A stretch of 64,000 nucleotides of DNA. It comes from an uncultured Lachnospiraceae bacterium (GTDB lineage Bacteria > Bacillota > Clostridia > Lachnospirales > Lachnospiraceae). The position numbers and the translations under genes were made by a program. The notes beneath the pieces are model-generated. The model had not been told where the DNA came from. It worked only from the letters and a program-made list of their open reading frames with translations, and searched no databases. Positions 35,423-43,465 of this stretch are shown here, in pieces; the stretch's first letter is position 1, and the number at the start of each line of letters is the position of its first letter. The stretch is from NCBI GenBank assembly GCA_934352055.1, contig CAKRJY010000003.1:206098-270097 (forward strand). The letters run 5' to 3'.

Positions 35423-35451
35423 AATATACTATAAGTGTTTCTATAAATCAA
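35423..35451 (-). promoter_or_regulatory. Promoter of plsX-acpP
   Basis: TTGATT (35451..35446), 17-base spacer, TATATT (35428..35423), between the rpmF terminator and plsX. Confidence 0.7.
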
Positions 35452-35476
35452 CACCAAATCCTATTACAGAACAGGC

Positions 35477-35507
35477 AAAAAAATAAGGCTTTCCATACGG
35501 AAAGCCT
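35477..35507 (-). terminator. Terminator after rpmF
   Basis: AGGCTTTCC / GGAAAGCCT, a 9-base-pair perfect stem with a GTAT loop (35507..35486), followed by TATTTTTTT on the minus strand. It starts 12 bases after the rpmF stop. Confidence 0.92.
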
Positions 35508-35518
35508 CATGTTTCATC

Positions 35519-35698
35519 TTAGTCCTGAGCGATGATCTCTTTCTTGTTATAAGAACCGCAGTTCTTACAAACTCTATGTGGAACCATTAACTCTCCACAC
35601 TTGCTACATTTTACTAATGTAGGAGCTGTCATCTTCCAGTTTGCTCTTCTCTTATCTCTTCTACCCTTAGAAGACTTATTCTTTGGACAAATTGACAT
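35519..35698 (-). CDS. rpmF: 50S ribosomal protein L32
   Basis: A 59-residue gene, short but clear. The N-terminus MSICPKNKSSKGRRDKRRAN is the basic L32 tail, and the zinc ribbon is complete (C31-x2-C34, C44-x2-C47). The ATG at 35698 lies 6 bases after the yceD stop, and yceD-rpmF is the usual bacterial pairing. A strong terminator follows. Confidence 0.96.
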   Translation of the reverse strand: MSICPKNKSSKGRRDKRRANWKMTAPTLVKCSKCGELMVPHRVCKNCGSYNKKEIIAQD

Positions 35699-35704
35699 AT
35701 CGGG

Positions 35705-36229
35705 TCACACCTCCTTAAATTCATTAAAGATATCTTGGAACTTTGCCATTCTTGGATCTATTACCTGACGATCACATCCGCAGTCCTGCTGGTTCAAATT
35801 CTGACCACACACCGGGCAAATACCCTTGCAATCATCCTTGCACAAGACTTTTGTCGGCCAGTTAACCAAGATTTCGTCATAAATCAGTCTGTCAATATCT
35901 AACTCATTTTCCTCCAGAAAGGTGTTTTCCTCATCATCTGCAAAAACAACCTGACCATCCGCAAGCGGAATTTCACGATCAATTGTTATTTGCAATGGTA
36001 CCACAACGTCACTAAGACATCGATCACATGGAACCACCGCCTCCAGAGTCGTGTCACCTGAAATCAATAATTGCTTATTGTTATCATTTGTCAGACATAT
36101 ACTGAATGGCTTAATATTGGTAATAGGAAATATCCCTCCACCAACAGAAACTTCTGACATCTCCGTGGTAGCGGCAATCTCCCGTTTCTTATCGGCTGTA
36201 GAAATGATATCTATAACATCAATCTTCAT
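35705..36229 (-). CDS. YceD family protein (DUF177)
   Basis: A 174-residue protein of the YceD/DUF177 family, encoded before rpmF in most bacteria and linked to rRNA or ribosome synthesis. Two cysteine pairs stand out: PCDRCLSDVVVPL in the middle and CKDDCKGICPVCGQNLNQ with DCGC near the C-terminus, a likely metal site. The exact role is not known. Transcribed from a near-perfect promoter just upstream. Confidence 0.9.
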   Translation of the reverse strand: MKIDVIDIISTADKKREIAATTEMSEVSVGGGIFPITNIKPFSICLTNDNNKQLLISGDTTLEAVVPCDRCLSDVVVPLQITIDREIPLADGQVVFADDEENTFLEENELDIDRLIYDEILVNWPTKVLCKDDCKGICPVCGQNLNQQDCGCDRQVIDPRMAKFQDIFNEFKEV

Positions 36230-36254
36230 AGTCTCTCCTATTCACACTCAAACT

Positions 36255-36283
36255 ATTATACATAGACAAGCCGCGCCTGTCAA
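36255..36283 (-). promoter_or_regulatory. Consensus promoter of yceD-rpmF
   Basis: TTGACA (36283..36278), 17-base spacer, TATAAT (36260..36255): both hexamers are perfect SigA matches, which fits high expression of a ribosomal protein gene. It lies in the gap after ackA. Confidence 0.92.
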
Positions 36284-36303
36284 CAACTTTTTCTTGTTAT
36301 TTC

Positions 36304-37500
36304 TTATTTTACAAGTGCTACTGTCTCTCTTGCAATGGCAAGTTCTTCGTTTGTAGGAATAACGCATACCTTTACTTTACTATCTGGTGTAGATAATGTA
36401 ACTTCATCACCAAATGTCTTAAGGTTTAATTCCTCGTTGATTTCGATTCCTAAATAGCCTAAGTATTCGCATACTTTACGGCGAACCAATGCAACATTTT
36501 CACCGATACCTGCTGTAAATGCAATAGCATCTACACCATTCATAGCAGCTACATAAGAACCGATATACTTTGCAACACGATAGCAGAATACTTCAACTGC
36601 ATCTGCTGCTAACTGGTTACCAGCTTTGATTTCTTCCTGTAAATCACGGAAATCACTAGAACCACCCTTTGTCATACCAGAAAGACCTGATTTCTTATTT
36701 AAAATAGTAACCATTTCTTCGATATTAAGGTTCTCTTTCTTTGCAATGAATTCCATAATTGCCGGATCAATATCACCGGAACGTGTTCCCATAACAAGAC
36801 CTTCAAGTGGTGTAAGTCCCATAGAAGTATCCACACATTTTCCGTTGACAACCGCACTGATGGATGCTCCGTTACCAAGGTGTGCTACAATCACCTTAGA
36901 ATTATTTGCATCCATTCCTAAATATTCTACACATCTCTTTGAAACAAAGCTGTGGCTGGTTCCATGGAAACCATAACGTCTTACTGCATACTTCTCATAA
37001 TATTCATATGGAAGTCCGTACAAATATGCTTTCTTTGGCATTGTCTGATGGAATGCTGTATCAAATACACCTACCATTGGTACATTTGGCATCAATTCTT
37101 TACATGCATCAATTCCAATTAAGTTCGCTGGGTTATGAAGTGGTGCAAGATCATTACATTCTTCCACTGTCTTTAATACTTCATCTGTAATCACAACAGA
37201 ACATGCAAACTTTTCTCCACCATGTACGAGACGATGTCCAACAGCATCTATTTCATCTAAGCTCTTGATAGCTCCTGTCTTATCATTGATCAAGGCATCA
37301 ATCACATACTGGATTGCCTGCTTATGTGTTGGCATATCCAATTCTGTGATTTCCTTATCCAATCCTGTCTTTTGATACACGAGTCTGCCATCAATACCAA
37401 TTCTTTCGCAAAGCCCCTTTGCAAGTACAGATTCACTTTCAGAATCAATCAACTGATACTTTAAAGAAGAACTTCCACAATTAATTACTAAAACATTCAT
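36304..37500 (-). CDS. ackA: Acetate kinase
   Basis: Interconverts acetyl-phosphate plus ADP and acetate plus ATP, giving substrate-level ATP in fermentation. About 398 residues of the ASKHA fold: VLVINCGSSSLKYQL at the start, GHRLVHGGEKF, VFDTAFHQTMP, the RYGFHGTSH motif and AHLGNGAS. The start at 37500 (MNVLVI) follows GGGAG; an upstream in-frame extension lacks support. No pta gene is in the window. It is divergent from tmcAL, whose product also uses acetate and ATP. Confidence 0.97.
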   Translation of the reverse strand: MNVLVINCGSSSLKYQLIDSESESVLAKGLCERIGIDGRLVYQKTGLDKEITELDMPTHKQAIQYVIDALINDKTGAIKSLDEIDAVGHRLVHGGEKFACSVVITDEVLKTVEECNDLAPLHNPANLIGIDACKELMPNVPMVGVFDTAFHQTMPKKAYLYGLPYEYYEKYAVRRYGFHGTSHSFVSKRCVEYLGMDANNSKVIVAHLGNGASISAVVNGKCVDTSMGLTPLEGLVMGTRSGDIDPAIMEFIAKKENLNIEEMVTILNKKSGLSGMTKGGSSDFRDLQEEIKAGNQLAADAVEVFCYRVAKYIGSYVAAMNGVDAIAFTAGIGENVALVRRKVCEYLGYLGIEINEELNLKTFGDEVTLSTPDSKVKVCVIPTNEELAIARETVALVK

Positions 37501-37556
37501 ACTATGTTCTCTCCCTTTCTTATTTCCTTCCTTGGTATAACCCAAAATATATCTCT

Positions 37557-37585
37557 ATTATACTCTCATTTAATTTTTGGTACAA
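37557..37585 (-). promoter_or_regulatory. Promoter of ackA
   Basis: TTGTAC (37585..37580), 17-base spacer, perfect TATAAT (37562..37557). The -35 lies inside an inverted repeat GGTA-TCTTG-TACC that could be an operator. Confidence 0.75.
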
Positions 37586-37638
37586 GATACCAACATGGAT
37601 TTATTTTAGTCCAATCCATATATTTCATATAAATTTTG

Positions 37639-37666
37639 TTGCTTGTAGCCAAAGCCTCTTTATGCT
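37639..37666 (+). promoter_or_regulatory. Possible promoter of tmcAL
   Basis: TTGCTT, 16-base spacer, TATGCT on the plus strand, 37 bases before the tmcAL ATG. The match is moderate. Confidence 0.4.
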
Positions 37667-37702
37667 ATCGTTTTATCAAATAAGTTTTTAAGGAGAACCC
37701 CT

Positions 37703-38953
37703 ATGAAAGTTGTCGGTATCATTGCAGAATATAATCCTTTTCATAATGGACATGCCTATCAGATACGCTACGCAAAAGAAGAACTTGGTGCTGACTATGT
37801 CATTGTCGCTATGAGCGGACCTTTTACCCAGCGTGGAACGCCTGCTCTTTTTGACAAATATTCACGAGCTTCCCATGCTCTTTCTTGTGGTGCAGACCTT
37901 GTATTTGAACTTCCAGTACTTTACGCAACTGCCAGCGCACAACCTTTTTCAACCGGAGGCGTTTGCCTTCTGCAAAATACCGGTGTTGTAGATACCCTTT
38001 TATTCGGCAGTGAGACAGAGGATTTAACTATCCTAAAACAAATCGCACAACTTTTAAACAAAGAGGACACCACCTATCAGGAGCAGCTGCGTCTGGCATT
38101 GCAATCCGGGAAGTCCTTTGCTACTGCGCGTACCGAGGCACTCGGGCAGGATACCTTTGCATCCATTCTGTCTCAGCCCAATAATATTCTTGCGATCGAA
38201 TATTTAAAAGCACTGCAGCAATTACATAGCCAGATGACGCCCGTCTGTCTCAAACGCAATGGAGCAGATTATCATGATGCCAATATTCATACAGATCATG
38301 CATCCGCAACAGCCATCCGCAACTTTATTGCAGAACATCCACAGCAAAACAATCCGGATTTTTCTATTCTTTTGCAGCAAATCCCAGAGGAGCTTCATAC
38401 TTCTGTGACAAAGGAATTACAAAACAATGCTTATCTTTTACCCGAGGATACATCACTGTTGCTGCAATATGCACTATCCTCCCACGATGATTTCACAGCA
38501 TATTCCGACTGTTCCTTTGATATTTCGAATAAAATCTTGCAAAGTCTACATTTGTATGCAGGATATCATTCTTTTTGTACACAAATAAAGTCAAAAGATG
38601 TCGCATATTCCCGGATTTCAAGAGTTTTATGCCACATTTTACTTAACATAAAGAAGTCGGATTTCGCCATATGGCAACCTGATTTGGCATCCACAACACA
38701 AATTCCATATCTGCGTCTTTTAAGTTTTAACGAACATGGAAGCTCCCTTCTTTCCACAATCAAAAAAGAAAGCCGTATCCCTATCCTGACAACGCCCAAA
38801 AACGCAGAACAGATTCTTTCACCGGCGGCATATTCCATGCTCCAAAAAGATATTTTTGCAGCAGATGTCTATCGCATGATGCTATCACAAAAAACAGGCA
38901 TCTTATATCCGAATGAATATACAAGAAAATTCAAAAAACACGTCACAGACTAA
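37703..38953 (+). CDS. tmcAL: tRNA(Met) cytidine acetate ligase
   Basis: Forms N4-acetylcytidine at the wobble position of elongator tRNA-Met from acetate and ATP, via acetyl-adenylate. The 416-residue protein starts with the nucleotidyltransferase motif EYNPFHNGH (about 9-17) and has the SGPFTQRGTPALFDKYSRA and KRNGADYHD segments of the YlbM family. It is the only plus-strand gene in the window, with AAGGAG 7 bases before the ATG, and is divergent from ackA, which makes or consumes acetate. Confidence 0.93.
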   Translation: MKVVGIIAEYNPFHNGHAYQIRYAKEELGADYVIVAMSGPFTQRGTPALFDKYSRASHALSCGADLVFELPVLYATASAQPFSTGGVCLLQNTGVVDTLLFGSETEDLTILKQIAQLLNKEDTTYQEQLRLALQSGKSFATARTEALGQDTFASILSQPNNILAIEYLKALQQLHSQMTPVCLKRNGADYHDANIHTDHASATAIRNFIAEHPQQNNPDFSILLQQIPEELHTSVTKELQNNAYLLPEDTSLLLQYALSSHDDFTAYSDCSFDISNKILQSLHLYAGYHSFCTQIKSKDVAYSRISRVLCHILLNIKKSDFAIWQPDLASTTQIPYLRLLSFNEHGSSLLSTIKKESRIPILTTPKNAEQILSPAAYSMLQKDIFAADVYRMMLSQKTGILYPNEYTRKFKKHVTD

Positions 38954-38972
38954 TGTCCTGACGTGTTTTTTT
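38933..38972. terminator. Bidirectional terminator between tmcAL and purH
   Basis: AAACACGTCA / TGACGTGTTT, a 10-base-pair perfect stem (38936..38968), overlaps the tmcAL stop codon. T runs follow on the plus strand (seven T) and, reading the other way, on the minus strand (six T), so it can end both convergent genes. Confidence 0.9.
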
Positions 38973-38993
38973 ATCCTTATTTTTTTATCCTTA
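38966..38993. repeat. Tandem 14-base repeat
   Basis: TTTTTTTATCCTTA occurs twice head to tail immediately after the tmcAL terminator stem. Probably a slippage duplication. Confidence 0.8.
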
Positions 38994-39012
38994 TAAAATT
39001 TCTTTATAAAAA

Positions 39013-40191
39013 TTAGTGGTGGAACAAACGAATTCCGGTAAATGCCATTGTCATACCATATTTATTGCATGTAGCAATTACATGATCATCACGGATAGAA
39101 CCACCTGGCTGCGCCACATAGCAAACGCCACTCTTATGTGCACGTTCAATATTATCTCCAAATGGGAAGAACGCATCCGATCCAAGCGCTACTCCTGTAT
39201 TCTTATCCAGCCATGCTCTCTTTTCTTCTCTGGTAAATACTTCCGGTTTTACTTTGAAGATATTCTCCCATGCACCATCTGCAAGCACATCCATATAATC
39301 TTCACCAATGTAAAGATCAATCGCATTATCACGATCTGCACGGCGGATACCATCTACAAACTGTAATCCAAGTACCTGTGGTGACTGACGTAACCACCAG
39401 TTATCTGCCTTGCCTCCAGCCAGACGTGTACAATGGATACGTGACTGTTGGCCTGCGCCAATTCCAATTGCCTGTCCATCCTTTGCATAGCATACAGAAT
39501 TTGACTGTGTATATTTCAAAGTAATCATAGAAAGAGCTAAGTCAATCTTTGTCTGTTCTGGCAATTCCTTGTTTTCTGTAACAATATTTGAGAAGAAATC
39601 ATCATCAATTACAAGTTCATTTCTTCCCTGCTCAAATGTAATACCAAAAACTTCCTTGCGCTCTAATTTCTTTGGTTCATACTCTGGATCAATTTCAATC
39701 ACATTGTAATTACCATTCTTCTTCTGTCTTAAGATTTCTAACGCTTTTTCTGTATACCCTGGTGCAATTACGCCGTCAGAAACTTCTCGTTTAATCAAAA
39801 GTGCTGTCGCCTCATCACAAACATCAGACAGTGAAATAAAATCACCAAATGATGACATACGATCCGCACCTCTCGCACGTGCATAAGCATTTGCAAGTGG
39901 TGTAAATGTAACATCCATGTCGTCTACCCAGTAAATCTTTTTCTCCACATCAGAAAGTGGCAATCCAACAGCTGCGCCTGCCGGTGAAACGTGTTTAAAA
40001 GATGTTGCTGCCGGAAGTCCGGTTGCCTGCTTTAATTCTTTTACCAGCTGCCATCCATTGAAAGCATCCAAAAAATTAATATAGCCCGGCTTTCCACAAA
40101 GGACTTTGATTGGCAATTCGCCTTCTTCCATGTAAATACGTGATGGTTTCTGGTTTGGATTACATCCATATTTTAATTCTAATTCCTGCAT
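39013..40191 (-). CDS. purH: AICAR transformylase (stand-alone PurH domain)
   Basis: Formylates AICAR to FAICAR with 10-formyl-tetrahydrofolate, the ninth purine step. The 392 residues correspond to the C-terminal AICARFT part of PurH (LKYGCNPNQKPS at the start, SFKHVSPAGAAVGL, KYTQSNSVCYAKDGQAIGIG, SDAFFPFGDN). The N-terminal IMP cyclohydrolase domain of ordinary PurH is absent; the cyclohydrolase is supplied by the separate PurO-type gene 21 bases upstream. It ends at a bidirectional terminator. Confidence 0.92.
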   Translation of the reverse strand: MQELELKYGCNPNQKPSRIYMEEGELPIKVLCGKPGYINFLDAFNGWQLVKELKQATGLPAATSFKHVSPAGAAVGLPLSDVEKKIYWVDDMDVTFTPLANAYARARGADRMSSFGDFISLSDVCDEATALLIKREVSDGVIAPGYTEKALEILRQKKNGNYNVIEIDPEYEPKKLERKEVFGITFEQGRNELVIDDDFFSNIVTENKELPEQTKIDLALSMITLKYTQSNSVCYAKDGQAIGIGAGQQSRIHCTRLAGGKADNWWLRQSPQVLGLQFVDGIRRADRDNAIDLYIGEDYMDVLADGAWENIFKVKPEVFTREEKRAWLDKNTGVALGSDAFFPFGDNIERAHKSGVCYVAQPGGSIRDDHVIATCNKYGMTMAFTGIRLFHH

Positions 40192-40212
40192 AAGATTTCC
40201 CCTCGTATTCTA

Positions 40213-40929
40213 TTATTTCTGATTCTTGTTTATGATCTTTGATGTATAGTTACCTGTTGCAATATCAATATAACGAACAAACAAAGACACCTTATTGTCA
40301 GCATTCAAGCTATTCCAGATCTTGTCTGCAAAGGCATCCATGTCATCTTCGATAGCAACCAGCTTTGGTTCTCCCTCAAAACTTGGAAGTGGATTTCCAT
40401 CACACTGATATGTATGGATAAAATGACCTTCGCCTGCCACCGGATTCTCATAAGCAAACGTATAACGATTGCAGGCATCCGGATTGCCATTGTTGCTCTT
40501 TAAAATTGACATTGCATAATTATAGTTTCCATCTTTAATATGCATAATACCGGAAATTCTAGGAGTATAATTTGGTCCATCCGGCTCAAACTCTCTCGTT
40601 CTAAGAGACTGTTCAAACGTCATCTGTTTGTCCATCAATTCATAAATTGTATCTGTCTGATCACCATTTGTAACAATTGTCTTATTTCCCAACACGCGAA
40701 CTGGCGCATAAATAATCAGGCTTGGATCGCTCAACTTTGATGGGTCAAATGCCTGGGTACGAATCCCCTCTCCATCTTCTACAAACACACGATTACGGCT
40801 GTTCTCGCTGCGTCCCATAATAAAATATGCTGTCACAGCTTTTGTTCCATCCGGTGTCTTACCAATAACGATTCCTCTTCCAGGATAAGCATTTGTCTGC
40901 AATTCCTGTTCCAATGATAACATTTTCAT
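40213..40929 (-). CDS. purO: IMP cyclohydrolase, archaeal PurO type
   Basis: About 238 residues of the PF07826 family, which closes the ring of FAICAR to IMP, the last purine step. Visible family features are NAYPGRGIVIGKTPDG at the N-terminus, AYFIMGRSENSRNRVF and a conserved core around GPNYTPRISGI. It replaces the missing cyclohydrolase domain of the adjacent PurH. A TATAAT at 40980..40985 (minus strand) is a likely -10, but I see no good -35 and no purine riboswitch. Two in-frame ATGs stand at the start; the first follows AGGAGG. Confidence 0.88.
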   Translation of the reverse strand: MKMLSLEQELQTNAYPGRGIVIGKTPDGTKAVTAYFIMGRSENSRNRVFVEDGEGIRTQAFDPSKLSDPSLIIYAPVRVLGNKTIVTNGDQTDTIYELMDKQMTFEQSLRTREFEPDGPNYTPRISGIMHIKDGNYNYAMSILKSNNGNPDACNRYTFAYENPVAGEGHFIHTYQCDGNPLPSFEGEPKLVAIEDDMDAFADKIWNSLNADNKVSLFVRYIDIATGNYTSKIINKNQK

Positions 40930-41076
40930 GAAAAACCTCCTAAAGACTTTAAGTATCCATTTACTTATTCAACATCCTCATTATATCCCATCATTTACTT
41001 TTTTACTATGCGATTTTCCTAATAGGATTGATTAGCCTATCTTATCATAGCTTTTTCATTTATAAGTAATACTATA

Positions 41077-41107
41077 AAAAGCCAAACCTCACTAAGGTCT
41101 GGCTTTT
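41077..41107 (-). terminator. Terminator after the FliD-like gene
   Basis: AAAAGCCA..TGGCTTTT with inner ACCT/AGGT pairs and one A-T/G-T mismatch region (41107..41077), followed by TTTTTATAG on the minus strand, 9 bases after the stop. Confidence 0.88.
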
Positions 41108-41116
41108 ATGCATAGT

Positions 41117-41878
41117 TTAAATATAAGAATTGTATGTGCTCATCAAATCATTCATGGAAATCGCTCCATTCTTTGTATAACTGCCACCGGATGCCTTTGC
41201 CATCACACTGCTTCTAACCATAGATGCCTTCGCAGAAATCTGATATCCATAACCACCAGAGGTCTGAAACAGTGATTTTGCAACTGTCATATCTGATTTT
41301 TTAAAGGTGGCTTCATCCACGCTCAGATGACCTTTGGTATTTACGCTGATTCCAACACTCTTTAAAAGTGCACTATTTGACGATGTAAGTCCTTCCATAC
41401 CTGTCACAGAAGAACGTACCCCAGAAAGACTAGCTTCCTCTCCACTGTCAATCATATCATTATATGTATCCGCAAACTTTTTGACAGCTGTATAAATGGA
41501 ATCTGTATCATATCCATATGTTATTTTACCATCAGCATCTTTCTTCTCTACTTTAGCAAATAAAGATTCTGTTCCTTTTTTCAGCAATGCATTCGCTGCA
41601 TCTGATAATTCCGTAGCATCCGTTTTCCACTCTGCCAACTGCTTATCTGTAATCTCAGCAGGATCCTTCTTCGTTGTACTTGCTGCCTCTGTGCCATCCT
41701 TCGGCGTGTAATAAGAACGCAACAGCTTAAAATATGATCCGGATTGAATACTGTTATATTCACCCAGCATATTGGTCATAGAAGAAAGCGACGAGATTCC
41801 GTTACTCTTTGAAGAATTCAGACTGGAAAACAAGGTACTAATACTAGATGAATCATATCCTGATACCGTAAGTCCCAT
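41117..41878 (-). CDS. Small FliD-like secreted or flagellar protein
   Basis: About 253 residues, rich in Ser and Thr, no cysteine, no clear signal peptide or membrane segment. The part from about residue 130 on (YTAVKKFADTYNDMIDSGEE, then LLKSVGISVNTKGHLSVDEA and a TVAKSLFQ motif) resembles the C-terminal, export-linked coiled region of the flagellar cap protein FliD, but the protein is about half FliD length and lacks its beta domains. The start at 41878 (MGLTVSGYD) is chosen because GGAG lies 8 bases upstream. It has its own promoter and terminator. It could be a flagellar export substrate; the function is not established. Confidence 0.6.
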   Translation of the reverse strand: MGLTVSGYDSSSISTLFSSLNSSKSNGISSLSSMTNMLGEYNSIQSGSYFKLLRSYYTPKDGTEAASTTKKDPAEITDKQLAEWKTDATELSDAANALLKKGTESLFAKVEKKDADGKITYGYDTDSIYTAVKKFADTYNDMIDSGEEASLSGVRSSVTGMEGLTSSNSALLKSVGISVNTKGHLSVDEATFKKSDMTVAKSLFQTSGGYGYQISAKASMVRSSVMAKASGGSYTKNGAISMNDLMSTYNSYI

Positions 41879-41986
41879 TTTCATCACTCCTTTGATTCTA
41901 AACATCCATGTTTGTTTCTTACTTCTATTTTTTGTTTCGGCACATTTTGCATATAACATAACAAATATGCACCTATTTCTATACAA

Positions 41987-42016
41987 ATTATACTATATTC
42001 TCGATTTGCCAGTCAA
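41987..42016 (-). promoter_or_regulatory. Promoter of the FliD-like gene, overlapping the ung stop
   Basis: TTGACT (42016..42011), 18-base spacer, perfect TATAAT (41992..41987). The element lies within the last codons of ung. No SigD/sigma-28 sequence (TAAA / GCCGATAA) is clear; GCCGAAAC nearby lacks its -35. Confidence 0.75.
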
Positions 42017-42668
42017 TAGGCGTCATCCCATGCTCTTCTAAGAATGCATTTGTTTTTGAAAAGTGCTTGCATCCAAAAAATCCACGGTATGCAGAAAGCG
42101 GGCTTGGATGCGGCGCTTCTAAAATCAGATGATTCGGGTTGTTTGTCAGCAATTTCTTTTTCATTTGTGCCGGTCTTCCCCAAAGCAAAAAAACAATCGG
42201 CTGTTCCTGCGCATCTACAATACGGATTACTGCATCTGTAAACTCTTCCCATCCGATATTCTGATGAGAATTTGCTTGATGTGCCCGCACTGTAAGCACG
42301 GTATTTAAAAGTAATACACCTTGTTTGGCCCATTTTACAAGATAGCCATTGTTGGGAATATAACAGCCCAGATCATCCTGCAGCTCTTTGTAAATATTTA
42401 CAAGCGATGGTGGGATATCCACTTCCGGTCGTACCGAAAAGCACAGTCCATGCGCCTGGTGATAGTTATGATACGGATCCTGTCCGATAATCACAACCTT
42501 CACATCCGATAATGGCGTCAAATGAAACGCATTAAAAATATCATCTGCTGGTGGAAATACGGTCCCACGGTTATATTCCTCGACGACTGTCTCATATAAT
42601 TTTTTGTAATATGGTTTATGAAATTCCTCACTCAGTGGGGCAAGCCAATCATTTGTAATTGCAGGCAT
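41988..42668 (-). CDS. ung: Uracil-DNA glycosylase
   Basis: Removes uracil from DNA, working with dUTPase to limit its incorporation. The 226-residue protein has the water-activating loop GQDPYH (D64, H67) and the HPSPLSAYRGFFG DNA-intercalation motif, matching family 1 UDG. It lies 12 bases after hisF, an arrangement without obvious functional meaning. Confidence 0.97.
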   Translation of the reverse strand: MPAITNDWLAPLSEEFHKPYYKKLYETVVEEYNRGTVFPPADDIFNAFHLTPLSDVKVVIIGQDPYHNYHQAHGLCFSVRPEVDIPPSLVNIYKELQDDLGCYIPNNGYLVKWAKQGVLLLNTVLTVRAHQANSHQNIGWEEFTDAVIRIVDAQEQPIVFLLWGRPAQMKKKLLTNNPNHLILEAPHPSPLSAYRGFFGCKHFSKTNAFLEEHGMTPIDWQIENIV

Positions 42669-42680
42669 GTTCCGTCTCCT

Positions 42681-43442
42681 TTATCTTCTGACTGACACAC
42701 CACGATCCGCCAGATAATCCTTTACTTCCTGAATTTCTAATTCTTTATAATGGAATAACGATGCTGCTAAAGCTGCATCCGCTTTTCCTTCCGTCAAAGC
42801 ATCATAAAAATGTTCTTTTGTCCCTGCACCTCCGGAGGCAATCACCGGAATAGATACAGCTTCCGCAATCTGTCTGGTCAATGCGATATCATACCCGGCC
42901 TTTGTACCATCACAATCCATACTCGTCAGCAGAATTTCTCCTGCGCCTAAGGCTTCTGCACGCTTTGCCCATGCAATCGCATCTAACCCTACATCAATAC
43001 GTCCACCATTTTTATATACATTCCAGCCACTTCCATCTGCGCGCTTTTTGGCATCAATTGCAACGACCACACATTGACTGCCAAATTTGTCTGCTGCTTC
43101 TGAAATCAGTTCCGGGCGGTTAATTGCAGAAGAATTGATTGAAATCTTATCTGCGCCTTCCCGAAGCAAGACACGAAAATCTTCAACTGTGCGGATGCCT
43201 CCGCCTACCGTAAATGGAATAAATACATTAGCAGCCACCTGACGCACCATATCCACAACTGTATTTCTATGATCACTAGATGCTGTAATGTCCAAAAAGA
43301 CTACTTCATCTGCTCCTGCTTTATCATAAGCAGTTGCGATTTCCACCGGATCTCCTGCATCTTTTAAATCTACAAAATTAACACCCTTTACTACTCTGCC
43401 GTCTTTTACATCTAAACAAGGAATAATTCGTTTGGTAAACAT
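42681..43442 (-). CDS. hisF: Imidazole glycerol phosphate synthase subunit HisF
   Basis: The cyclase subunit that uses ammonia from HisH to make imidazole glycerol phosphate and AICAR. The TIM barrel shows KRIIPCLDVKDGRVVKG at the start with the catalytic D11-like Asp, FTVGGGIRTVEDFR, ISINSSAINRPELI, and LLTSMDCDGTKAGYD with the second catalytic Asp. About 253 residues. Start at 43442 (MFTKR); the codons before it read GTGGGATACGAA and provide its ribosome site. Paired with hisH 23 bases upstream; no other his gene is present. Confidence 0.96.
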   Translation of the reverse strand: MFTKRIIPCLDVKDGRVVKGVNFVDLKDAGDPVEIATAYDKAGADEVVFLDITASSDHRNTVVDMVRQVAANVFIPFTVGGGIRTVEDFRVLLREGADKISINSSAINRPELISEAADKFGSQCVVVAIDAKKRADGSGWNVYKNGGRIDVGLDAIAWAKRAEALGAGEILLTSMDCDGTKAGYDIALTRQIAEAVSIPVIASGGAGTKEHFYDALTEGKADAALAASLFHYKELEIQEVKDYLADRGVSVRR

Positions 43443-43465
43443 TTCGTATCCCACTTTCTAGCATA

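Noticed and set aside
40930..41076. Purine or ZTP riboswitch before purO
   Set aside because: I looked for conserved aptamer sequence of the purine and ZTP classes in the 150-base leader region and found none.
41878..41990. Sigma-28 promoter before the FliD-like gene
   Set aside because: GCCGAAAC resembles a sigma-28 -10 but no TAAA is placed 15 bases upstream; the TTGACT-18-TATAAT promoter explains the gene better.
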